From the NCBI GenBank assembly GCA_905178155.1, contig CAJINV010000002.1, forward strand, positions 12,223,621 to 12,287,620: a stretch of 64,000 nucleotides of DNA. The letters run 5' to 3'. Made by a program: the position numbers and the translations under genes. The DNA comes from Amoebophrya sp. A120 (Eukaryota > Sar > Dinophyceae > Syndiniales > Amoebophryaceae). Positions 1-13,048 of this stretch are shown here, piece after piece (position 1 is the first letter of the stretch; every line of letters begins with the position of its first letter). Under the pieces are notes generated by a model that was not told where the DNA came from, made no database searches, and saw only the letters and a program-made list of their open reading frames with translations.

Positions 1-232
1 ATTCTTGAGCAGTTTTATTTGCATTCTTGCTTTGTTATAATTTAAATTTTCAATATCTGTTGTATAAAAAGCGCGGGCACCGCACCTTGATTTCGCGTGT
101 TCTCTTTAATCTGCAAGTTTTATTGTAACTAAGACTAAGTAAAGAATCCACTTCGATGGAGTAAGTATGCAAATGCATCTTCATGACTGTATGTCAAGTC
201 CGCATCACAACAACTGCACCGTACTACGTAAA

Positions 233-3200
233 CTAGCCTTTTCGATGTGATAGACCGCTGTCGTCCTCGTCGCTGTCGTCGTCCGAATCTTCGTCCGAGT
301 CATCTTCGGATCCCGGCTTTTTGGCTTTGCTGGTCTTGCTCGCCGCTTGCGAGTTGTACTTGCTCTGCAACTGCGAAGCAATGGTGGATAGCGCCGACAC
401 AGAGGTTGGGTGGGCACTGTCGCCAGACCCAGACGAGCTGCTTCCCCCGGAAACGCCGCTTTTGCTTGCCCCCGATTTCGATTCGTAGCCGGACTCGTAG
501 TCTTCGTCCTCGTCCTCCTCCTCCTCGCTGTAGTACTCCGACGATTCCTATGCACAGAAAAAAACCCATCCACATCCATTTTTTGCATGACAAACACAGG
601 ATTTTACGTATGTTTTGCATGACAAATTGGATGTGGATGGGTGTTTTTTCCTGGATAATTCCTCCTCGTCTTCGTCCCGATAGACGCGGGACATGGCCAT
701 CAAGTCCTCCTCCTCGTGCTCCTGCGCCAGGGCGACGGTGAGGCCGGGGTTCAGCTTCACCTTCTCCAAGCCCTCCCGGATGGCCTTCTGCATGCCGCCC
801 TGGGGGTCCGCCCCGAACTCCCACAGCTGCTCGGTGTCCACGGCGTCCTTGTCCAGCTTATCGATCTCCGCCCGCCGGCTGGCCTGCAGTAAGGTTTCCA
901 GGTCCTTGATGCGGTGCTTCATAGCTTTCGAGAGCCAGGGCGCCAGTGGCATGGTCTCCAGCGGCTTGGCCAGTTTCTGCATCTCCGCCAACTCCTTCTC
1001 GATCAGCTTGGTCTCGCTCTTGTGCGGCAGGGGGCGCGAGAAGATCTCGCCCAGGACCTCGCGCTTGCCGTGCCAGTGCTCCAGCGGAATGCGGTTGGAT
1101 TTCCCGATCGCAAGCTTCATGTCGCGGTCGAACACATGGTCGGCGTCCGCGACGTAGCGCAGCCGCCCCTGGTTCGAGCTCCGCAAGTACTTCGTGATGG
1201 AATACCCGCGGTCCGGCTGCCGCTCCTGCACGGAGAGCGCGCCGTTCTGGCCCGTGATGATTTCCTCCCGGTCCATGTACTCGACGCGCACCGCGATCAC
1301 CTCCTCCAGCAGGTGAACGAGCATCATCAGCAGCTGCCCCTTTTTCACGAGCAGCGACACCTCCCGCTCGGTGTTGATGGCCACCTGGGTCTGCGGAATC
1401 AGCCCGGCGTACACGCAGCGCTCCAGGAAGAGCAGTGCGTGGCGGATCTCTAGCCGCGTCGCAGCTTCCGCGTTCAAGAAGGCGTGCCGCAGGTCCTGGT
1501 CCTTGTCCTTCAGTCCCTGCAGCCGGAACTTCATGCGGTCGCGAAAGTGCAGCAACTTGGAAAACTCCTGAGCCCGCTGCACGCACGCGGCGCTCCGCTT
1601 CTCGCCAAACACCTCCTCGTGCAGGCCGCGGATCAGCCACCGGTGGTCCCGCTCGATCTGCCGCAGGCGAACCTCCGCGAGGCACATCTGGCGGAGCAAA
1701 ACCGCGCGGTCCTCCAGGAGGTAGATCAGCGCGTTCTGGTGGATCCAGAAGGCGTGCACGGCGTGCGCCAGCGCGACAGACTGCTGGAACAGGGCGGGGG
1801 GGAGGCCCCGGTTCTCTTTCCCCATGAACTGGCTCACCACGGTGGGCAGGTACGGCAGTTGCGACGCGATGGCGCGGAGCACGCCCGTCAAATCGGCCAC
1901 CCCGTGGACCAGCACCTCGTTCTTCCGGGCCAGTTGCGCAAGCAAACCGTCCCGCTGCAGGTTGGCAAAATCGTTGTCCGGGAGCAGCTGCGCGGCGTGG
2001 TTCCGCGGGATCGCTGGGCGGTACATGTTTGGCGGAAGGGGCGCCTCCCTCTGCTGTTCCTGGTACGCGGCAGACGAGGGGTAGTAAAGATAATTCTTTG
2101 ATGTAGTTTTGCTGCTTCTAAAGTTTTGTTCAACGTCGTTCGACTTCGACTTCGACGACCTCTTCGAAGCAGTATTGCTGACATGATCATCCGACGGCGT
2201 GCAGGACGACACGGTCGGGAAGGCGCCGAGGATGGCGGATCTTCTTGTTTTCATCTCTGCATCATCTTGGACATAATCCAGCAGGCCACGGGATTTCGCA
2301 TGCATCAAATCCGCTCTCCTCATTTTTTCCTTTTTGCTTCTTTTTTTTCCGTGCCTCCTGCTTTCATCGAGAGGAGGGAGATGAAGATCAACGTGCAGCT
2401 GGTCGTCCAGAGATGCGACTACGTCGTCCCCCGTCTCGACGTCGTGATAAAAGGCCTTTTCGAAACGTCGCGAACTTTTGGATTTGCGAACCTTCTGACT
2501 TTCTGTCGGGCCTGATGCGTCTTCTGACGCAATTGAGGACGAATCAGAGTTCATGCGGCGATAGTACGACGCTGCGCGGTCATCGAGGGGCAAATTGTTC
2601 AGCATTTCTTCTAGTTTCTCGTCGGAAAGAAGCTGCAGTTCTTTACTACCGCCCGGAGTGTAATTTGTGTTATTTGTCGTGTTTCCCGCCCCGCCAGGCT
2701 GATGTTTGCGCTGGTATGCGTTGATGCTCTCCTTGCTACTCCCGAACTGAAAGTGCTCAAACATTGGAACTGCGTCACTCTGGCTCGGCGGCGACGAGCC
2801 AATCATGCCACCTATCTGCTCGCGCTGCTGTGATGTCGCTTCTGGGTAGAAGGAGAAATTCTGCTGGACCTCTTGTCTTCCAGAGCCGCCAGTTCTCACA
2901 CCTTGAGTTATTGTCTTGCTGGTGCTAATATTTGCGCCAACTCTGGGTACGGACGGGAAAGTGGAATGCGAAAGCAGGAGCTTCGCACTTCCAGCGAGCC
3001 GCGCGGCCGCTTCCGAAAGACTAGACGACCATTCATGGGCATTATGATCTTCATCCTGTTGATGTTTTTGTTCCTTCTGGTTCATCATGGAGCTCGTCCA
3101 CGGAAACCCCTCGTGGACAAAAAATGCACCACCTGCACGAGGATCTAGTGCTACGTCTACGTCGGGTCGTTCCTTCCCCTTCAACTTCATCTCGTCTGTA

Positions 3201-4750
3201 TTATTGCGAAGCTTTTGACGTTGTTGTGCGGATTCGTGACCAAGAAGGTGCTGGTGACGTTCCTGTTGCTGTTTAGCATTGTTCTTCTCGTCCTTGTTGT
3301 GCTTTTCCCCAACAAGCCGCTCCAAAACAGGACTTGCGATCAGCACGCTATTCTCGTCGTCTTCATCATGATGATCTTCTGGCTCTTCGCATTCTGTCCG
3401 CAACTCCGCAATTCCTTCCAGCTTGATGTTCCCCTCTGCAGCTTTCGGTATCGTCGGTCGTCGCAACTGGCTATGATATTGTTCTTCTCCCACGTGCGAT
3501 CCGTTTCTATGAACCTGAAGCGGATTGTCACAGGCAGAAGACGCACGGGAGCTAGTTGTCTTAGATGAGCGCTTGGAGGAAGAGCGCTTCTTTAAGACAA
3601 ATTTTGGAACTGGTTTGGGTTTGCTTGTTGTAGCTTTCTCCTTTTCATCGGTTTCACTTTCATCCACCAGCACAACAACTTTACCAGCTTCATCATCAAG
3701 AACTTCAGACAGGAGCGTAGTCTTCTGCATCGCGATGGAGCTCCTACTTGTTGGTGAAAAGTCTTCGTCCTGCTCCACGGCCACGTGGTCCTTGTTCTTT
3801 CCAACAAGGTGCAGCTGCAAGTGAGGTGGCAGCACTGTCAGCGGCGTGGTCACTGCTGCCTTTCCGGCTCGTGTTTTCATATGAACGGGTCCTCGAGACG
3901 GGGAGGGAGAGAGAAAGACGGTTTGCGGTGTCGTGTTGTTCACGTCTAGGAGCTGCGATGTACCAGAGTGCGGGTGCTCGAACATGCCCCCTGTTCGCGT
4001 TCTGCCCTCAGCAACAAGGTCCGAATCTCCTCTCGAGGAGCTGCCACTGCTCGCGGTCATCTGGGCCAGAGGTGTTCGTGTCACGCTCACGTCGCCTCGC
4101 ACCGGAGTAGTACTTGTATCGTCTTGCGGCGCAACTTGGTTCTGTTCTCTCATCATCTTCACCAAGGCGAAATCATTTCTGTAAATTTTATTCTCGTGCT
4201 GGCCCTTGTAACTTTTCTGCCGGTGGCCAGCACCAACAGAGCGTGCTTCAGACATGGTTCTTGTTTCTCGGCGCAGCTGCTCAAATTTTGCAGCGTTACC
4301 GAAACTACCGATACTCTGTAGTTCGTCCGGAATACCAGATGGGTGCCCGCTTTTCTCCTCGTCGGCCTCTGTTTTTCCCGACCGCTCCCACCAAAACAGC
4401 AGCTGCCGGAGGTCCATCGGGCGTTTCGATTTCACGGAAAATCGGCCCTTGCTCTCCGGATCGACAATGGCAGCATACTTGTCGTGCCAATACCTCCGGT
4501 TGACCGGACGGGGCAGAATTTCCGGAGCAGATGAAAAAGGACCACCCTCTTGCTCAACATAATGATCGCCGGCGCTGTCATTTATTCCGTGCTGATGAAG
4601 TTGCAGGTAGATGTCACTGTTTTCGGGCGGCAAAAAGCTATCGCTCAGTGGGGCACGGGCACGCGCAACAGAGGATGAGGACGAAGACGAGGACGACGCC
4701 CGTGCAGCTCCGTTGCCCGCCAAAAACGTAGTGGCGACGTGATCGATCAT
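233..4750 (-). CDS. Large disordered protein with helical coiled-coil C-terminal half (1467 aa, 2 exons)
   Basis: I do not recognise this protein. Exon 1 is 664-4750 and starts at an ATG (4750); exon 2 is 233-549 and ends in TAG. They are separated by a 108-bp introner whose removal joins GAG-GAG-GAA to TCG-TCG in frame and replaces an early stop with 105 further codons. The summed coding length is 4404 nt, a multiple of three. The first ~870 residues are Ser/Thr/Gln/Glu/His rich and probably disordered, with poly-Ser near the N-terminus. From about residue 900 to 1350 the protein is rich in Leu, Arg, Glu and Lys with long predicted helices, for example around ERDHRWLIRGLHEEVFGEK. The tail is acidic (EEEEDEDED, then SDEDSDDDSDEDD). 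There is no signal peptide or membrane segment. A scaffold or cytoskeletal role is only a guess. Confidence 0.8.
550..657. mobile_element. Introner element, 108 bp (CCCATCCACATCC family)
   Basis: A near-perfect hairpin interrupts the gene at 233-4750. The inverted arms carry AACCCATCCACATCC and its complement, each followed inward by a TTTGTCATGC-like motif. It is flanked by 6-bp direct repeats ATTCCT at 544-549 and 658-663. Removing the element plus one repeat copy restores the downstream frame. On the coding strand it begins TATCC after the duplication. None of the possible junctions inside the 6-bp repeat gives GT-AG. It is the shortest introner in the window and almost entirely inverted repeat. 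Confidence 0.85.
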
Positions 4751-6408
4751 ATCATCTACGTGGACGTAGAATGTAAACGAGCCCGAATGGTGGTGGTGGA
4801 GCAGAACAACAAGAGCTCTGCTAATATAAGTATTGGTCGGACATTTTTATCGACCCGGCCTCCTTGTTAGTTTCCATCCTTTTGCTTTTTCCCTCAATTT
4901 GTTTATAAAAAACCGGATAAACCTTCACTAAAATAAAAACTTGCGTGGCTGGCTGCTCAGAGCTGCAAGGAAATGGATCAATTGAAGTTGTAAACAAACT
5001 AAGATCATGATGCTTTCGCTTGGATTCGTTGGCTCTTACCGACACGATCCTGAATAGGCTGACCACATGACGACACCCCCAAACACTGACGACGAAAGAC
5101 GACGACGACAACCCACGAAGATGAATTGATTCTCTACCTCTGATATCATGATTTATAAATATTCCAACAATTACAATTATATGCTGTAGTCAGGAGCAGA
5201 ACGAATTTCCGATGCATTATCATATCTGGAGCTGCGGTTATCGATTGCATTTTCAGGCATCACAACTATCACAAACGAAACCCAAACCACTACCACGATT
5301 AGGATTTCATTTTCAATATCGACTTTTCGACTTTCGATGGCGGGTGGCAAACTATCATCTTCCTATGGCACGACCCACGATTTTTCTTGATCTTGTCCAC
5401 GTCACTCGTCTGTAACGATTCTTGTGAGCCATCATGACATTCGCGACGCAATGCGAGTGAAACCTCTGCAAGAAGAAGAGTGACGTACTTGTGTTGGAAT
5501 CATGCACCAGATCCAGAACACCATCACATAGCCCCCTTCTTCGCAGGGGCAGGACCTCCGCCGGGGCTGAACAGTTCAATATTTTTTCGATTTTTACTGA
5601 TTCATAGATTTTGATAGGCATACGATCACGATTCTTGTTATTTCACATTTTCAAAATAAAGCAACGCCATGTCTTCTACATACTTCATCTACAACGACGT
5701 TTGTACGGCTTTGTAGGATGAGAATGCTTTTTCTGCTTGCTCTCCGTACTTCTACTTTGATTGTGTTTGTTTATTTTTACATAATAAAAACGATCCACAT
5801 GATGAAAAGACTTCTCTATATTTTTTTGAAAATGCTGTGCTTGAATTTGATGTAGGCGACCTCCACGACGAAGTAGAAGTCACCCGATCACTAGTTATTG
5901 CAAGTCCTTGTTGAAAATTACTTAGTATGTATTGTAGTAGTTGTCGTTGTGCAAACGTAAAAAAACAACCTGAAATAAAACGTCGAAAGCAATAATTTTG
6001 AATGACACAGCAAGACCACTTGTCTTACGATGCGAATGCGCCTCGACCTGCAGGCCCGTCTTGCTATCTCGGAGATAACATTTTTTGCTTACATTTCATC
6101 TCCTGAAGAGAACCTAAATTTCAATCGTAGGCTAAACGAACTAAAACTTCGCCAGAAAAGAGTCTGTCATGAGTGCGATTGCCTCCTCGTCGGACATGAC
6201 ACGTGAAAAATGCGCACAAAATTGTGAATGAGAATGAGGACAGGAGGACCAGCCGAAGCATCGCGTCACATATTTGAAGATGCTATAGAAGCTCTAGCTC
6301 GTTCCTCCATGATGAAGTCCACCGTCTTATTAAACCGACACAGCATGATCTTCATGCAGTTGTTCTTGTTTTAGTTTTCATTACCTTACCAACAGAAACA
6401 CGTTTCGG
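4751..6408. other. Intergenic region, AT-rich
   Basis: I find no supported gene in these 1.66 kb. The only coding-like spot is a GC-rich island at about 5519-5573. On the minus strand it follows an acceptor-like TTCAG and reads PGGGPAPAKKGAM then stop. It could be an orphan terminal exon, but I cannot connect it to anything. Confidence 0.5.
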
Positions 6409-7440
6409 TCACCCATCAAAATCGTCGCCTGGGCGAAAGCTGCTTGCAACTGGATCCTGGTCGAAGTTTTGCGAGAGGAGAGAGGTAGCAAAGAAACTCG
6501 CATTCCCGCCTCCCTGGCTGGACTGCATTTTGCCAAACGATTGCTTCAAGGACGTTTCGCCCCGCGACGCATTGCCCTGGGACCGCTTCCGCCGCGTCTC
6601 CTCCATGTAGGCGACCTGTCGAAGACCAAGATTGATTCATCAAAGTGCAAGTTGTAGCAACTAATTGAATTATGGAACTGAAAGAAACCGCTAGAAGGAA
6701 GAAACTAGAGAAAGAGTACTTATCAAGTGGAAAAGATATTTACAACGACGAAGTCATCTTACTTCGTGACTACAGTGAAGACAACTACATTCATAGACAC
6801 AATAGTTCGCAATGCTACCGTTGGTACTTACCTGCGAAATCTCCTCTTCCAGATCTCCTGCCGCCAAGACGGTTGCGTTGGACCCTCGCGTCCGTCCGCT
6901 GGCTGCCGGTGTTTGCGGGCGCATGGTCGAGCCGCGCGCACCTGCGCCAGCGGTACTTCCGAAAGATTGCGTGTACAACGCCGGGGCGGACCGCGGGTTG
7001 ATGTAGGTCGTCTGGTCCGCGCCCTTGTACATGGTGCTTTGTCCACCGAGCATGGTACTTTGTACAGCGTCGTAGTTCACGGACTCCGTCCGGGCGCGCA
7101 CCTCCTCCTCGTAGTCTTCAAAGGAGTAGTTGCCATCCAGCGGGTCAAATATCTTCTTCAAACCCCGGCGGAAAGTGTGGATCACCCAGTTCAGCCAGCA
7201 CAGGAAGAACAAGGCGATCACAATGACCCACATGCTCCAGTACAGGGCCACCTGCCACGAAGCATAGCTCCACTCCAATACATTGTTGCCCCCAAGCGGC
7301 CCGCTGGGGATCATGTGTTGCGCCTTCTCGACCTGCTCATTGATGTGCGTCTTCAGGTGCTCGACAAAGGATGAAAATGTCGAGAACGGAGAGGAGTCAC
7401 CAACAGTCCCCGCACCCAGAAAATGATGGAAATTCACCAT
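6409..7440 (-). CDS. Single-pass membrane protein, 271 aa (2 exons)
   Basis: Not recognised. Exon 1 is 6832-7440 from ATG (MVNFHHFLG); exon 2 is 6409-6615. The 216-nt intron between them has a good donor (CAG|GTAAGTACC) and acceptor (CGACAG|GTCGCC), both phase 0, and exon lengths sum to 816 nt. A single hydrophobic helix lies at residues ~63-89 (ALYWSMWVIVIALFFLCWL), followed by a basic stop-transfer HTFRRGLKK. There is no signal peptide, so the topology is uncertain. The tail after the helix contains several Tyr and Thr in short repeats (STMLGGQSTMYKGADQ), which could be phosphorylation sites. The C-terminus is Ser/Gln-rich. An upstream in-frame TTG could only extend it if a non-AUG start were used. 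Confidence 0.72.
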
Positions 7441-8604
7441 AATGTTAATTGCTTGTGCTTCTTTTCTGGCTTTGTTGTTGTTCAAGTAGTGGCGACTTCA
7501 AAGTATGTATTCTTCGATAGTTCGACAAGAAGATGATGAAATTTAGGAAAATATACGCGATTTTTCCTCTTGAGCAGTTCGCGGCGGCAGACTCGCCGGT
7601 GTCATTCAAAACAAAATAGAGCGCGAAAGTAAAAGATAGATGTCACCAACCCAAATGAAGGCTACTGCCTACGTGCTTGTTCACCGACGATGAATTTTGA
7701 ATTTCGATTTTTCATCATGAAGCAAGACGGTGAAAATGAAAATGTCAAAAAAGCGCGAGGAAAAATGACGTATGACCAATGATGGGAGGGACTGGAATTT
7801 TTGTTTGGATGCGAAAAGGTTTTAGATATCCTATCGCAAGAGAGGTATCGCAGCAATTATACCGAGGCATGCCAACTGCGCGTTCGGCAAGAGCTGTAGT
7901 TGCACGGCACGGTGACTGAGGCACGAAAACTACGAAAAGTAAATATATGCACAGCATCAAACCGACGGACGCAAGAATCAATGTAGTGATGGAGTGCGTC
8001 TCCCATCCTTGTTTGTTGTGAACGAGCCTGACGATGCAAACGACACGAAACATGTACATGATGGGTGTACGTAAACGTGTGTTGTAGGTGTACCGAAAAC
8101 AACATTTTCTGGCATTACAGAATCGTGGCACAGTACGACACGAGAGGAGCCTTTAATCACACCGAAAATTGCATTTCAACTGACACCGAAACCGATTTTC
8201 TGGGTGTAGTTTCTGTTTTTCTTTTTGCGGTTGCGCCTGTAGTACAAATAGTATTTTCACATACTTGGAAGAACCGAGCACCGTTGGTAAGCACGAAGGT
8301 GCCTTTGTCTGACCGAATAGGGTAGAAGTAGCTGCATGCGCAACCGCCCAACATGATATGCACAAACAAAGGTCAGGATGACTAATGGATGCCGAATCCG
8401 AAAAGAACCGACGTATAACCATGGTATAAAAGAAAGAATTTAATATTACAGTTTCCATTCGAGTATTTCATTGTACCTTGTTTCATCGTGCCCTGGTCGT
8501 GCATATGCAACACCTGAAGATCAAGATGGCACACAACTTTCTTTATAAAAATTCATCTGACATTCATTGTAAACAACGATGGGTTCTTGACCTCGGCATC
8601 ATGC
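7441..8604. other. Intergenic region, AT-rich
   Basis: No supported gene. A minus-strand frame at about 7745-8131 has one hydrophobic stretch (ILASVGLMLCIYLLFVVFV) but no recognisable domain, splice signals or coding-like composition, so I leave it out. Confidence 0.5.
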
Positions 8605-11287
8605 TCACGTAGCGGCTTCTTTCTTCCTTTTTGTTTTCGCACTTTTTTTCATCGCGGCCATGGGCTTGAATCCAGAGTTCAGCTGCGCAGTTTCCGTACT
8701 ACCATCCTCAATCGCCCCGTAAAAATGATCATGATTGTCCGCGCGGACCTCGATCGAAACCGGAGCGGGGGGTGCCGAAGACAAAAGCGACTCCTCTACG
8801 ACGGATTGCAACGCCGAAAGGCCATCGTGCGGCTCCAAGCCCACCGCGTCCATTGCCTTTCTATCTTGGTCGGTGAGTCCCTCAGACGGAAGACCCTGGT
8901 TGTATTTTTGATTTCGAATTCGATCAACTTTATCTACTTCCATGGTCTACAAAATATGAAAGACACAAAAGAGTTGGCACGTCAACAGAGTAAGTAGAGA
9001 AAGTATGTGTGTGTCCAATTACAATTTCTATTTCATACAATCAGTATGAATATGAACATACCTGCTCTGCAGGATTCTTCAACATTGCCGCGGCCGCTTT
9101 TCTCGCATACCCTTTCGTGAAACCAGTGTCGACAAGGACTGTCTCGACCTGCCCCACATCTCGTAGTAGCTTCACGTCCTCGTGATTCTCGATGGAGTCA
9201 TGTAATCCGAGTTCATCATAGCTCTTCACTTCCGCGGTCTTCGTCGCTACTGCTGCTGTGCCAAAATTCTGTAAGGCCTGCACGCCTCCTTTCTTGCCGA
9301 TGACCTCGACACTGCCCAAGCCGATTTGCCGAAGTTTTTCTTCCTCCGCTTCGGCCAAAAGCGCAATATTCTTGTCGTCTGTGCCGTTGTAGTTATGCAA
9401 CCCACTCGAGAATGGTTCATCCGTTTCCGTTCCTCTATCCTTACTCTGGAGAGTGCTGCTTTTTCGTTTTTTCTTTTTTGGTTTGTTTGCCGCGGCAAAG
9501 TTCTCCACCCTCTCGACGCCTCCCTTGGCCCCTATCTCCTCCGTGCTGCCAAAGTCTATTGTGTGCCGGTCAGAGTCGTCCGCCCGAAGGAGGTCGTTTG
9601 TGCCAGTGCCCATGTTTCCGTCGGTGTAGCTCTGCAGCCCGCTCCCCAGTCCGCTGTGGTGCCCGCCGTGCGGCCCACTGGAAGCCATACCTGGGCTACC
9701 GAAAAAGGCACCAGCGTCCTGGTCTCCATCTGTCCCGTCAGATTCCGCATTTGCGTGCTGTTCTTGCAGCAAAGTGTCGTACTTATCATTCTCGTCGGTG
9801 TGGCTTTGCATTATGCTGCTCAACATGCCGCTAGCGCCAGCGTTGGCGTTCGACATCATGCCGCTTTGCATTGAGGCCGAAGCCGGGGCATTCTTGTTAT
9901 TTCCGTGTGAGAAGTCAACATGATCTGCAGCTGCTTGTTCGTTCTCAGTGTTCACCCGGCTCCAGCTTTCCGCCTCGTCTGCCCCGCTTTGCAGTTGTAG
10001 CCCATCAGCACTTGTGAGACCACTACCGCTGGCTATCCCATGACCCGGGCCGGCCCCCACGACGCCTACCGGATATGGATACGATTGGCCTGTGCCGTCA
10101 TGATCGCTAGCGCTTCGTCTACCTTGCGGCGACAGCATTCCTTGTTGCCGAGAAGGCCCTGCACGACGCAACGCATCGACCTGCCCGGAAGGAGGTAGCC
10201 CATCGGCGAGCAACCCGCCTCCTTTGTTATAATTGGTCGTGACCGGAGCGCGAGCGCTTCCCCCTACCAAGTCCCTCAAGCTCCTACTTTGCTGTTGCTT
10301 TTGCAATCCTGCGCCCGGCGCGCTGCCGCTGGTGACTGACTTGCTCTGCGCACTTTTACTTCTACCGTCATACGTGTAGAAATTTGACGGAACCTCCATC
10401 GGCACCAGGTGTCCGTGTTCCTGGGCGGCCCGGGCGTCCCAGCGGGCCTGGATCCTTTTCAAATTGCAGCGCTTACGGAAAACAATCACGCATGCGCAAC
10501 AGGCGAGTACGCATATAGGAAGAAGCGCACAGCCAAGAAGGTAGAGCAGTTTTTGAAAACAAACCCAACCCTCCCGCACGTTTTGCTTGTCGCCTTCCAC
10601 GTCCTCGGACGTGAACTGTGTGTCTGTGTCCTGCCCCTCGAGAAGCGACGAAAAGTTTCTCCGCAAGGTCGTCATCTTGCGGTGCAAGGTAGCGAAGCCG
10701 AAAGCGAGCTGCCTCTGCATATACGACGCTACAGACAACCGCACTGGTGCATCTTCTCCACCACTGCTATCCAGCACAGTTGTCGTCGCCTCGGTCGGCC
10801 CACCGCCAAGTGAGTTGCTTTTCGTTAGGTCGGGCCACGCATTTCTTGCGTCAGCGGCGTCGGCTAAGGATCCGCGGACATAAAGCCGACGTCGCTCCTC
10901 CACTGCTAGCGGTGAAATGTCGATGTCGATTCCACCGTCGGTCTCGAGTCGGCTTGCCTTTATTTGGCCTGTGCGGGAGGTGCCATGGCTTCGTCGTGAT
11001 ATGCGTTGCGCCCTCTGGGTGAGCCCTCTCATATTTCTACCCCCATAATTGTCCGCCACATCTTCATCCTGTGCCAGTCGTGACTCATCAAATCCTTTCA
11101 CTTTCTCCTTTCTCATAATGGCGAATGCTGTACCACTGGTGGGGGTATTCCAGCAAGCCCGTAAGAGGTACTGGCAAAAAAGTACGGAAAACATATTCAG
11201 AGCCGTGTTGTTGAAAATGAAGTGCCTGTAACAACAAGTGCAGCTTGATGGCCGCCGCTCTGTACTTTTACTGCCGCGCCACAGCAT
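8605..11287 (-). CDS. Single-pass membrane protein with long disordered cytoplasmic tail (~855 aa, 2 exons)
   Basis: Not recognised. Exon 1 is 9062-11287, exon 2 is 8605-8946; the 115-nt intron has CAG|GTATGT and TTTTGTAG|ACC, both phase 0. The first ATG is at 11287; a second ATG at 11194 gives MFSVLFCQYLLRACW, a better signal peptide or anchor, so the true protein may be 824 aa. A strong membrane helix sits at about residues 250-272 (LLYLLGCALLPICVLACCAC) followed by FRKRCNLKR. The preceding part would be lumenal or extracellular. The long tail is rich in Gly, Ser and Gln. Near the C-terminus two similar units end in IGAKGGVERVENF and IGKKGGVQALQNF, an internal duplication. The segment around GFTKGYARKAAAAMLKNP is faintly UBA-like; that is a guess. 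Confidence 0.75.
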
Positions 11288-13048
11288 CGTGCGCCCCCGG
11301 AGAGAGTGGACTTAGTTCTACTGATGGCGTCTGTGTTGATAACTAGAACAAGGAAGAGAAACCGATATCTAGAAATCAAAAATTCAAGTTGAGAAGGATG
11401 CCGGACGAGACAGATCTCATGGGACCACTCGTCTGACAATAATCTTCACGATTATAGATCTTAATTTCTGAGACTGAGAGGGGGCGGGGGTAGGGGTTGG
11501 GGTAACAGGGAGATTACTTCTAACAAACTCACACATCTTCATCTCCTGGGTTGTGCTGTTGGTCACAAGTTGTAGGAAGGGGAGTGTTGTTCGAGCACCG
11601 GGCCTGGACGTGAAAACGAAAAGAAAAAACAGACATTGGCGAGAATAGACACAAATATATAGTCCTAAAAACGCTCTAGAGACATTTACAGAAACGATTG
11701 CGCGGCTGCACGGAGGAACGATGAACCGAAGCAGAAGAATGAAAGCACGATGACCGAAATTTCTGGAGCAAGTGCAGTGGCTTGTCAATTGCCAGGTAAT
11801 TTGTGAAGTACTAGAAAAAGAGAACGATAACGAAAACGAAGTGGTGGATTAGAAATATAAAAAAACGAATTGCAACACGACACGAAGACGAGACCACAAG
11901 CGCAATGAAACCGAAACGAGGAGAGCGGCCGGCGTTTTGTACTATTTTAAACTTACACACGACCTCCAATTGCTGCAAGAATCATTGATTCGGCATGGTT
12001 CACGTTCAGTTCCTCACGACAGGAAACGAACACTGCAGCTATAATACTGACATACAGAAACACAAAAGGAGCCCAGCATCGCGCTAAGACTGCTGTTTAC
12101 GAGGAGTACTTATTTTCATTTTCAGGGGTACGTACCGTCCTCGTGGAAGCGCAAACTAACAACACATCATACCATCTCATGCAGAAGCAGACTCATCAAA
12201 GTTCAACGCCATGGCAACATAAGATGAACCTACTTTCGTCTCGAGCTCGACAGGTCGCAGCACAACAAAGACAATGCATCATGAGCCTTTTTTTTTTACG
12301 ATCACTGCTTGAGCTGGATTTCTTAAATACTTGTTGTTGGTGTAGTGCTCGTACTACAAATAGTAAACGGCACTTATTTCTCTGCTGCAGATGAAGCTCG
12401 CACTTCCAGCACTTCCTGCTCGTTGGTTTGGTATGGGGTTTTCGTTTTGTGAAAAAGAATAGGCACGATCACGGCTTAGATCGATTTTGTAAGAGAAGGA
12501 GATGGTGATGGAGGGGGTGGGATTGGCGGGGGAGGGGATTCGTTGGGGAAAAAAGCAAAGTATCTTTTTCTTTCGCCGAAAGATATACTTTGGTTTCGCT
12601 TCGGATACCACGTCCTAGAAGACATAGAGGCAACAATCAACCTCACACGTTTACTAGGTGTTGTACCCGCCTAGGATGTAGGCAAACAAGATTACATAAC
12701 CTTAACCGCTGTAGTACGCTGCACGCAGCATGGGGGGGCTGCGCTTTTTCCAAAACAAAAAAATGTACAGAAGAATGTGAAAGTGTCGCACACATAGTTC
12801 TTTGTGTCAACAAAAACTTTTTGAATGAGATGAATGCTTATGATTGAAATCGAATTTGAATGATAAACGTAAATGTGTATGATGAAAAAGAATGCGCCGC
12901 TTGAGAAAAAAATTGTAAACGTAAAAATTGCTTGCCCAAAAATCGGTGTGATTTTTGGTTCTTGCTCCAGCCAGAGCCAACATCTTCAAAACATATTAAA
13001 AACTTCGTCGACAGCGTGAGCGTCACCTTTTCAACATACTGCTCCGGA
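11288..13048. other. Intergenic region
   Basis: No supported gene in 1.76 kb. It contains short homopolymer runs and a purine-rich, G-rich stretch at about 12490-12545 that could fold as a G-quadruplex on the plus strand. I see no coding-like frame bounded by splice signals. Confidence 0.5.

Noticed and set aside
690-1830. Long plus-strand and alternative minus-strand frames over the first gene
   Set aside because: Shadow frames of GC-rich coding sequence; their composition (Arg/Pro/Ala runs) fits overlap rather than a gene.
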